A DNA stretch of 5,043 nucleotides from contig CAJKKA010000120.1 in NCBI GenBank assembly GCA_905200315.1, forward strand, positions 1 to 5,043, read 5' to 3'. Each line of letters opens with the position of its first letter. Position 1 is the first letter of the stretch. The position numbers and the translations under genes are program-made. The notes beneath the pieces are model-generated. The model was not told the DNA's origin, did not search any database, and was given only the letters and a program-made list of their open reading frames with translations. This DNA is from an uncultured Clostridium sp. Lineage in GTDB: Bacteria > Bacillota_A > Clostridia > TANB77 > CAG-508. This document shows, one piece after another, positions 1 through 5,043 of this stretch.

Positions 1-1467
1 GACCATTCAGGTAGAATACCTAAATTATATAATGAAGGGTATAGAAGTCCAATATATGCACATAAAGCAACTTGCGATTTATGTGGAATAATGCTTCCAG
101 ATAGTGGTCACATTCAAGAAATGGAGGTTGAATGGAAAAATAGAAAACGTGCAAGAAAAGGTGAACCAGAACTACAACCATTATATACTGCAGAAGATGC
201 AACAAAATGTTTAGAAGTATTTGTGCCAGTAAAATATGATGAAATAATTGAAATAGATGAGAATATACATGTTAGATACAATGATGCTGGTCATATGTTA
301 GGTTCTAGCATAATAGAAGTGTGGATTAAAGAAGATGGAAAAGAAGAAAAAATAGTATTTTCAGGTGATATAGGAAATAACGATATTCCGCTACTTTCTG
401 AACCAACAATGATAGAAGATGCAGATTATTTAGTAATGGAATCAACATATGGAAATAGATTGCATATGAAAAATGAAAGCAAAGCAGAAACATTTTTAAG
501 AATAGTTTCAGAAACAATAGAAAAGGGAGGAACAGTTGTAATACCTTCATTTGCAGTTGGTAGAACACAAGAAATTTTATATGAACTAAATAAAATAAAA
601 GAAGACCACCATAATGAACATTTTCTTGAAGAATTTGAAAAATTAATGAAAACACCAGTATATGTAGATAGTCCACTTGCAATATCTGCAACAGAAGTAT
701 TTAGAAAAAATATGGATTTATTTGATGAAGAAACACAAGAGGTAATAAAAAGTGGAGATAATCCACTAGAATTTCCAGGTTTAAAATTTACAAAAACTGT
801 AGATGAATCAAAAGCTTTAAATGAAAGCGATGAACCATCTATCATAATTTCAGCAAGCGGTATGTGCGAAGTTGGAAGAATAAAACATCATTTAAAACAC
901 AATTTATGGAATCCAAAAAGTACAATTTTATTTGTAGGATACCAAGCAAAAGGAACTTTAGGAGACCAAATAGTTAGTGGTGCAAAAAAAGTAAAAATAT
1001 TTGGAGAAGAAATAGCTGTAAATGCTAGAATAGAATATATTGAAGGATATTCAGGACATGCAGATCAAGAATGGTTATTAAATTTTGTATATTCATTTAT
1101 AAATAAACCAAAACACATATTTTTAGTACATGGAGAACCAGAAAGTCAAGATGTATTAAAACAAAAAATACAAGAAACAACAGGAATTGCCGTTACAACA
1201 CCAGAATTTGGAGAAACCTACGAATTAAATAACGAATTAGCAAATATGACAAATAAAATAGAAGTAAAAACAGAAAATCCTGAAAGATATATACGTTTAA
1301 AAGTACTAAATAGATTAGATACTTTAAAAGATGAAATTGCAGATATGGAAGAAATGGTTAGAGATGACCTAAAAAATGAAAACTTAGAAAATAGTCAAAT
1401 ACAAAAATTAGACGAAAGAATAAAAGAATTAGAACTACAAATTGTTAGAATAATAGATAATAAATAA
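1..1467 (+). CDS. beta-CASP metallo-beta-lactamase-fold RNase, 5'-truncated by window
   Basis: Probable zinc-dependent RNA nuclease of the bacterial YSH1/CPSF-like group (COG1236; TTHA0252 of Thermus is a relative), acting in the cytoplasm. The reading frame is open from base 1. It begins with Asp-His of the HxHxDH metal motif followed by SGRIP, so the ATG at 91 is internal and the true start lies upstream. Later metal and beta-CASP motifs are present: DAGHMLGSS (His at 292), FSGDIG (Asp at 367), ESTYG (motif A Glu at 439), IPSFAVGRTQE (about 541-570), GYSGHADQ (motif B His at 1057) and FLVHGEPES (motif C His at 1129), the last two in an RMMBL-type region. After about base 1250 comes a charged tail of some 70 residues that looks like a coiled coil (alternating Leu/Ile with Lys/Glu). 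That tail is longer than in minimal family members. Fold and family are confident; the RNA substrate is not known. It is probably cotranscribed with the next gene, 13 nt downstream. Confidence 0.92.
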   Translation, partial: DHSGRIPKLYNEGYRSPIYAHKATCDLCGIMLPDSGHIQEMEVEWKNRKRARKGEPELQPLYTAEDATKCLEVFVPVKYDEIIEIDENIHVRYNDAGHMLGSSIIEVWIKEDGKEEKIVFSGDIGNNDIPLLSEPTMIEDADYLVMESTYGNRLHMKNESKAETFLRIVSETIEKGGTVVIPSFAVGRTQEILYELNKIKEDHHNEHFLEEFEKLMKTPVYVDSPLAISATEVFRKNMDLFDEETQEVIKSGDNPLEFPGLKFTKTVDESKALNESDEPSIIISASGMCEVGRIKHHLKHNLWNPKSTILFVGYQAKGTLGDQIVSGAKKVKIFGEEIAVNARIEYIEGYSGHADQEWLLNFVYSFINKPKHIFLVHGEPESQDVLKQKIQETTGIAVTTPEFGETYELNNELANMTNKIEVKTENPERYIRLKVLNRLDTLKDEIADMEEMVRDDLKNENLENSQIQKLDERIKELELQIVRIIDNK

Positions 1468-1475
1468 AGAAGGAG
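1468..1475 (+). promoter_or_regulatory. ribosome binding site of the glycoside hydrolase
   Basis: AGAAGGAG directly follows the stop codon of the nuclease gene and lies 5 nt before the ATG at 1481. It fixes that start. No terminator or promoter fits in the 13-nt gap, which supports one transcript for the two genes. Confidence 0.85.
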
Positions 1476-1480
1476 CAAAA

Positions 1481-3346
1481 ATGAAAACAAAATATTTTAA
1501 TGATGCAATAATTGGAAATAAAGATATGCTTGTAAGTTTAAGTAAAACAGGCGAATTACTAAGATTATATTATCCTATGCGAGATAATAAACAATATATA
1601 GATTTCTTTGAAACAGGTGTAAAAATAAATGACTCAATGCTTATTTATACAAATAATGATGTTAATAACGAATATAATCAAAAATATATAGAAGATACAA
1701 ATGTATTAGAAACAGATATTTTGAATACTTATTTCAAATTAAGAATAGTTCAAACAGACTTTGTATCTATAAATGAAAACGTATTAATAAGAAGATATGT
1801 GTTCAAAAATGAAAACGACATAGAATTAGACACAAAATTTTTAATACATTCAAAATTACACTCAGGAGAAAATCAACTTGTAAGTGCTAAAATACTAGAA
1901 AAAGGAATGGCACAATACACACATGAAGACTGCTTTAATATTGTATCAATAAAAGACAGAATATGCTCACATCAAATAAATGACTGTGAAAGAAACATAT
2001 ACACAGGAATTATAAAAGATAAAGACTATATAGGAATGTCAGCAGACTCTGCAATATGTTATGAAATAGGAAAATTGGAACCAGGACAAAAGAAAAATCT
2101 AGATATAGTAATATATGTAGACAATCAAATAAAAGAAAATAGCAAAATACAAAAAATAGATACAATAAAAGAACAAGCAAACACAATAGCATATTGGAAA
2201 AAATACTACAAAGCACATAACACGATAAAATTACCAGAACCAAAAAATAAACTAGATGAAAAACTAAATCAAATATATAAAAGAAGTATAATGCTATTTC
2301 CACTATTAACAAACGAAAAAACAGGAGCAATGATAGCAGCAGTCGAAGTAGACGAGAAAAGAGAAAAATCAGGAAGATACAATTACTGCTGGCCAAGAGA
2401 TGCAGTATTCATAACAGAAAGCTTAGACATTTTAGGAATGAAAGAAGAAGTAGAAAAATTCTATAAAATATTCTGTAAAAACACACAAAGTCCAAACGGA
2501 ATGTGGGAACAACGTTTTTATGTAGATGGAAGCTTAGCACCATCTTGGGGATATCAAATAGATGAAACCGCAAGCGTAGTATATGGAGCATACAAACATT
2601 TCGAATATACCAAAAACAAAAAATTTCTAAAAGAAACACTAACAATGTGCGAAAAAGCAATAAAATACCTAAAAAAATACACAGAAGATATAATAGAAGA
2701 AAAAAACAAAATGCACGTAAGCTATGACCTATGGGAAATGTGTGAAGGAACACACCTATACTCACTAGCAGCAATATATGCAGCCTTCGAATCAATGGAA
2801 AAAATATACGACAAAATCTACGATGACTATGAAGAAAACAGAATAAAACAAGAAAAAATAAGAAAAGAAAAAAAAGAATACCAAGAAATAAAACTAAAAA
2901 TCAAAAACTATATAGCAGAAAAACTATACGATAAAGAAAGAAAAACATACGTAAGAAACACACAAGACAAAAAACTAGACATAAGCATAATAGGAGCAGT
3001 AACACCATTCAAACTATACACACCAAAAGAAAAGAAAATAACAAACACAATAGAAAACATAGACCTAAGTCTAAGAACATACACAGGAGGCTATAAAAGA
3101 TTCGAAGAAGACAACTACATGAATGGAAACCCATGGACAATATCAACACTATGGATGGCAGAATACCACCTACAAAAAGGAGAAAAAAACAAAGCAATAG
3201 AAGAACTAAACTACGTAGTAAAATCAGCAAACCAACACGGACTACTACCAGAACAAGTAAACAACGAAAAAATGGAGCCCGCATGGGTAATAGGGCTAGG
3301 CTGGGCCCACGCAATGTTTATCCAAACAATAAAAAAACTATACTAA
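1481..3346 (+). CDS. glycoside hydrolase family 15 protein (glucoamylase-type)
   Basis: Predicted inverting glucan hydrolase that releases glucose from the non-reducing ends of alpha-1,4 (and perhaps alpha-1,6) glucans such as maltodextrin or glycogen. It has 621 residues, the usual length for bacterial GH15. Roughly residues 1-240 look like the N-terminal beta-sandwich domain. The (alpha/alpha)6-barrel follows, with GAMIAAVEVDE, YNYCWPRDA (Trp304-Asp307), MWEQRF and WGYQIDETA. YDLWEMCEG holds the likely general acid Glu419, NGNPWTISTLWMAEY follows, and GLLPEQV holds the likely catalytic base Glu591. The end, PAWVIGLGWAHAMFI, is complete. A lysine/glutamate-rich insertion at about 440-490 may be helical. 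There is no signal peptide or membrane segment, so it should act in the cytoplasm, on stored glycogen or imported oligosaccharides. Exact specificity (glucoamylase, isomaltose glucohydrolase, trehalase-like) cannot be read here. Codon use changes strongly from T-ending at the 5' end to C-ending at the 3' end. Confidence 0.93.
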   Translation: MKTKYFNDAIIGNKDMLVSLSKTGELLRLYYPMRDNKQYIDFFETGVKINDSMLIYTNNDVNNEYNQKYIEDTNVLETDILNTYFKLRIVQTDFVSINENVLIRRYVFKNENDIELDTKFLIHSKLHSGENQLVSAKILEKGMAQYTHEDCFNIVSIKDRICSHQINDCERNIYTGIIKDKDYIGMSADSAICYEIGKLEPGQKKNLDIVIYVDNQIKENSKIQKIDTIKEQANTIAYWKKYYKAHNTIKLPEPKNKLDEKLNQIYKRSIMLFPLLTNEKTGAMIAAVEVDEKREKSGRYNYCWPRDAVFITESLDILGMKEEVEKFYKIFCKNTQSPNGMWEQRFYVDGSLAPSWGYQIDETASVVYGAYKHFEYTKNKKFLKETLTMCEKAIKYLKKYTEDIIEEKNKMHVSYDLWEMCEGTHLYSLAAIYAAFESMEKIYDKIYDDYEENRIKQEKIRKEKKEYQEIKLKIKNYIAEKLYDKERKTYVRNTQDKKLDISIIGAVTPFKLYTPKEKKITNTIENIDLSLRTYTGGYKRFEEDNYMNGNPWTISTLWMAEYHLQKGEKNKAIEELNYVVKSANQHGLLPEQVNNEKMEPAWVIGLGWAHAMFIQTIKKLY

Positions 3347-3352
3347 AAAATA

Positions 3353-3430
3353 GGGACAGACCCAAACTTACATATTTTGTTCTTTTGGGGTCTGTCCCAA
3401 AGTTACATTTTATGCTCTTTTTGGGACAGG
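3353..3430 (+). repeat. left REP-like terminal repeat, three-arm palindrome
   Basis: Three arms lie at 3353-3363 (GGGACAGACCC), 3388-3398 (GGGTCTGTCCC) and 3423-3430 (GGGACAGG), separated by two 24-nt spacers. Arms 1 and 2 pair over 11 bp. Arms 2 and 3 can instead pair over 7 bp, extended to 10 by AAA/TTT. The middle arm can therefore join only one hairpin at a time. The repeat begins 6 nt after the glucoamylase stop and may also protect the mRNA end or slow transcription there. It is the inverted counterpart of the copy at 4331-4408. Confidence 0.85.
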
Positions 3431-3551
3431 TTAAAACTTCCTTGAAGGGGTTGTTTTTTTTATTATTTTATTATATATTAAAGAAATATAGATATAAGAA
3501 GTTATTGGGAGCTGACTTTTTATATAAAAAATATAGAAAGGGTGGTATTAT
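3431..3551 (+). promoter_or_regulatory. leader of the RAYT gene with a weak promoter candidate
   Basis: This 121-nt AT-rich stretch separates the left repeat from the transposase start. TTGTTT (3451-3456) and TATATT (3474-3479) are 17 bp apart and give a weak sigma-A-like match: 3 of 6 bases at -35 and 5 of 6 at -10. Because such AT-rich DNA yields chance matches, this is only a candidate. A Shine-Dalgarno-like GGGTGG at 3540-3545 lies 6 nt before the ATG at 3552. No other gene is visible. Confidence 0.25.
3435..3461 (+). terminator. possible weak rho-independent terminator
   Basis: AACTTC at 3435-3440 can pair with GGGGTT at 3447-3452 (two G-U pairs, 6-nt loop), and a run of eight T follows at 3454-3461. 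It would end the nuclease-glucoamylase transcript just inside the element. The stem is short and imperfect, so this is tentative. Confidence 0.35.
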
Positions 3552-4358
3552 ATGCCAAGAGCTTCCAGAGTTTTAAGTGAAACACAAGTTTATCATATTA
3601 TGATTAGAGGAGTTAACAAACAAGAGATATTTCTTGATAATGATGATAAAGCTGTGTTTATTTCTTTATTAAAAAAAGTTAAAGAAAAATTTGATTTTAA
3701 TATATATGCTTATGTTTTAATGAATAATCATATACATTTAGAGATTAAAGATAATGAAAATTGTATTTCAAAAATAATTCATAAATTAACAACATCATAT
3801 GCTTTATATTTTAATAATAAATATGATAGAGTTGGACATTTATTTCAGGATAGATTTAGAAGTAATCCTGTTGAAGATGATAGATATTTATTGAATTTAG
3901 TTAGATATATACATCAAAATCCAGAAAAAGCAAGAATAGAATTAACAGAAAAATATAAATGGAGTAGTTATTTTGACTATATAAATCAAAAAAGAAATTT
4001 AGTAGATATTGATTTTATATTAAATATAATAGATCAAAATAAAAAATTAGCTTTAATTAAATTTAAAGATATGCATAAAAAAATATTAGAATTAGAATCA
4101 AGTAAGGATATATTAGAATATGAAATGAAGAATATGTTAGAAGATTATGAAATTATAGAAATATTACAAAAAACGATTGGAATTGAGAAAATTAAAAATA
4201 TAAAAGAATATACTAAAGAAGGAAAAATAAAATTGATCTCAAAAATAAAATGTATAAAAGGAATATCAACTTTAAATTTAGCAAAAATATTGGATATAGA
4301 TGTTAGAATTGTAAGAGAAGCCTTTAAAAGGCTGTCCCAAAAAGAACAAAATATGTAA
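3552..4358 (+). CDS. REP-associated tyrosine transposase (RAYT), Y1/HUH, IS200-like superfamily
   Basis: Predicted single-strand DNA endonuclease/transposase that cuts REP-type hairpins through a 5'-phosphotyrosine link. It has 268 residues. The N-terminal Y1_Tnp-type domain (about 1-130) starts with the RAYT-like PRASRV and YHIMIRGVN. It carries the HUH pair in MNNHIHLEI (His60, His62), then GHLFQDRFRS (95-104), and the likely nucleophile Tyr119 in RYIHQNPEKA. The RYIHQNP and GHLFQDRF strings are typical of RAYTs rather than classical IS200/IS605 TnpA. The other 140 or so residues are Lys/Ile-rich and helical. They end in a helix-turn-helix-like segment at about 237-260 (GISTLNLAKILDIDVRIVRE) that probably binds DNA. 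The last eight residues (LSQKEQNM) and the TAA are encoded inside the right terminal repeat. No frameshift or missing catalytic residue is seen, so it is probably functional. Its codons are plainly AT-ending, unlike both neighbours. Confidence 0.9.
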   Translation: MPRASRVLSETQVYHIMIRGVNKQEIFLDNDDKAVFISLLKKVKEKFDFNIYAYVLMNNHIHLEIKDNENCISKIIHKLTTSYALYFNNKYDRVGHLFQDRFRSNPVEDDRYLLNLVRYIHQNPEKARIELTEKYKWSSYFDYINQKRNLVDIDFILNIIDQNKKLALIKFKDMHKKILELESSKDILEYEMKNMLEDYEIIEILQKTIGIEKIKNIKEYTKEGKIKLISKIKCIKGISTLNLAKILDIDVRIVREAFKRLSQKEQNM

Positions 4359-4408
4359 CTTTGGGACAGACCCAAAAAGGACAAAAAGTGTAACTTTGGG
4401 TCTGTCCC
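4331..4408 (-). repeat. right REP-like terminal repeat, three-arm palindrome
   Basis: This is the inverted counterpart of the left repeat. Arms lie at 4331-4338 (GCTGTCCC), 4363-4373 (GGGACAGACCC) and 4398-4408 (GGGTCTGTCCC), again with two 24-nt spacers. The outer two arms (4363-4408) form a 14-bp perfect stem if AAA/TTT is included; the inner pair (4332-4369) forms 10 bp. It overlaps the 3' end of the transposase gene by 28 nt and ends 12 nt before the radA ribosome binding site. The stronger hairpin would therefore lie in the radA leader RNA if transcription starts upstream. Confidence 0.85.
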
Positions 4409-4420
4409 TTAAAAGTTAAA

Positions 4421-4426
4421 AGGAGG
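4421..4426 (+). promoter_or_regulatory. ribosome binding site of radA
   Basis: AGGAGG, a full consensus site, stands 5 nt before the ATG at 4432. It fixes that start, which also gives the expected RadA N terminus. No convincing sigma-A promoter was found between the right repeat and this site, so radA may be read from within or upstream of the transposase gene. Confidence 0.85.
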
Positions 4427-4431
4427 TATTT

Positions 4432-5043
4432 ATGGCAAAGGTTAAGTCTGTTTTTGTTTGTAATGAGTGTGGATATGAGAGTGCTAAGTGGATGGGGAAG
4501 TGCCCTGCTTGTGGTACTTGGAATAGTTTTTTTGAGGAGAAGCTTTCTAATGATAAGGGGAGCAAGGGTGAGCCTAAACATAAGGTTTCTGCTGAACCTT
4601 TAAATACGTTTGTTGGAAAAGAAAGCTTTAGAACTAAAACCGGTTTTGAAGAACTTGATAGAGTTTTAGGTGGAGGTTTGGTTAAAGGTTCTCTTGTGCT
4701 ACTTGGCGGTGAGCCTGGTATTGGTAAGTCTACATTAATTCTTCAACTTTGCAATAAACTTAAAGGTGAGGGAAAGGTTTTATATGTTTCTGGAGAGGAG
4801 TCTGCAGAACAAATTAAACTTAGAGCAGATAGGCTTGAAATTAATAATGACGATATTTTGTTTTTAGGTGAAACAGATATAGATTTAATAGAAGAAAATA
4901 TAGTCGATATTATGCCTAAGTTGGTTATTATAGATTCTATTCAAACTATGTATTCAGATGATATAACATCTACTGCAGGTAGTGTTAGCCAAGTTAGAGA
5001 AATAACTTCTAGAATTATGAAAATGTGTAAACAAAATGAGATT
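4432..5043 (+). CDS. radA: DNA repair protein RadA (Sms), 3'-truncated by window
   Basis: RadA is a RecA-like, DnaB-type ATPase helicase that works with RecA in the branch migration of recombination intermediates and in DNA repair. The first 204 residues are present of about 450 expected. The N-terminal zinc finger has Cys10, Cys13, Cys24 and Cys27 (VCNECGY and GKCPACGTW). A linker leads to FRTKTGFEELDRVLGGGL, then Walker A GEPGIGKST (93-101), YVSGEES (118-124) and Walker B VIIDS (165-169) followed by IQTMY and a TAGSVSQVRE segment. The RadA-specific KNRFG motif and the Lon-like C-terminal domain would lie past the right edge. The frame is open to the last base. The first 51 codons use AAG/GAG for Lys/Glu in 13 of 14 cases, unlike the rest of the gene and the window. 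Identity is certain; completeness cannot be judged. Confidence 0.97.
   Translation, partial: MAKVKSVFVCNECGYESAKWMGKCPACGTWNSFFEEKLSNDKGSKGEPKHKVSAEPLNTFVGKESFRTKTGFEELDRVLGGGLVKGSLVLLGGEPGIGKSTLILQLCNKLKGEGKVLYVSGEESAEQIKLRADRLEINNDDILFLGETDIDLIEENIVDIMPKLVIIDSIQTMYSDDITSTAGSVSQVREITSRIMKMCKQNEI

Larger units (their letters stand above)
3353..4408 (+). mobile_element. REPtron-like element: RAYT gene between 78-bp inverted repeats
   Basis: The 1056-bp unit starts and ends with the same 11-bp arm (GGGACAGACCC at 3353-3363; GGGTCTGTCCC at 4398-4408). The 78-bp ends are inverted copies of each other with 9 mismatches by hand alignment (about 88% identity) and no gaps. The only gene inside is a Y1 transposase of the RAYT type. 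Similarity stops exactly at the outer GGGACA, and no target-site duplication is visible, as expected for HUH enzymes. It lies between an intact glucoamylase gene and an intact radA start, so it interrupted neither. RAYT genes flanked by inverted REP sequences are known in other bacteria as REPtrons; whether this one still moves is unknown. Confidence 0.8.

Noticed and set aside
91..93. ATG at 91 as the true start of the nuclease
   Set aside because: The frame is open to base 1, and the upstream residues Asp-His-Ser-Gly-Arg-Ile-Pro belong to the conserved metal motif, so the start is off the window.
326..2795. Several - strand ORFs of about 120-140 codons opposite the nuclease and glucoamylase genes
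   Set aside because: They are Leu/Phe/Ser-rich antisense shadows of A-rich coding DNA, with no motifs and no proper start sites.
3353..3430. Repeat as a CRISPR array, retron ncRNA or diversity-generating template
   Set aside because: There are only two and a half alternating palindromic arms, the spacers resemble each other rather than being unique, and there is no reverse transcriptase or cas gene. The adjacent RAYT explains it better.
3133..3576. 147-codon + strand ORF overlapping the glucoamylase 3' end, left repeat and transposase start
   Set aside because: It is a +1-frame shadow of the glucoamylase gene that runs on through the repeat. The protein is a low-complexity Arg/Thr/Lys string made by A-rich codons read out of frame, and it has no ribosome binding site.
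3341..4420. Target-site duplication around the element
   Set aside because: The flanks (TAAAAAATA on the left, TTAAAAGTTA on the right) are both A-rich but share no aligned direct repeat at the boundaries.
4145..4581. Two - strand ORFs opposite the transposase end, right repeat and radA start
   Set aside because: They are shadows of well-supported + strand genes and of the repeat; no family features are visible.

Overview
The window is AT-rich, has strong AGGAGG-type ribosome binding sites, TAA stops and the standard code, and carries radA beside clostridial-type genes. It looks like a low-GC Firmicute, probably an uncultured or gut-type member of the Clostridia. The species cannot be fixed from this sequence alone. 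All four genes lie on the + strand.

Layout: (1) Bases 1-1467 hold the 3' part of a beta-CASP metallo-beta-lactamase-fold nuclease; its start lies off the left edge. (2) Thirteen bases later, 1481-3346 encode an intact cytoplasmic family 15 glycoside hydrolase (glucoamylase type), probably in the same operon. (3) Bases 3353-4408 form a 1056-bp element: a REP-associated tyrosine transposase (RAYT, Y1/HUH type, 3552-4358) between two 78-bp terminal inverted repeats. Each repeat has three GGGACAG-type arms separated by 24-nt spacers. (4) Bases 4432-5043 hold the first 204 codons of radA (sms), cut by the right edge.

The element sits neatly between two housekeeping genes. Its left repeat begins 6 nt after the glucoamylase stop and its right repeat ends 12 nt before the radA ribosome binding site. 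The last eight codons and the stop of the transposase lie inside the right repeat. This is the organisation called a REPtron in other bacteria.

The most unusual signal is compositional. Across the glucoamylase gene, pyrimidine-ending codons move steadily from T to C (41:6, then 15:12, then 4:27), and TTA leucine codons are replaced by CTA. Just right of the element, the first 51 codons of radA use almost only AAG and GAG (13 of 14 Lys/Glu codons), and this bias fades further in. The two trends mirror each other about the intergenic site: both are A-to-G on the strand that runs 5' to 3' away from it. The transposase gene between them shows neither trend, so it may have arrived later.
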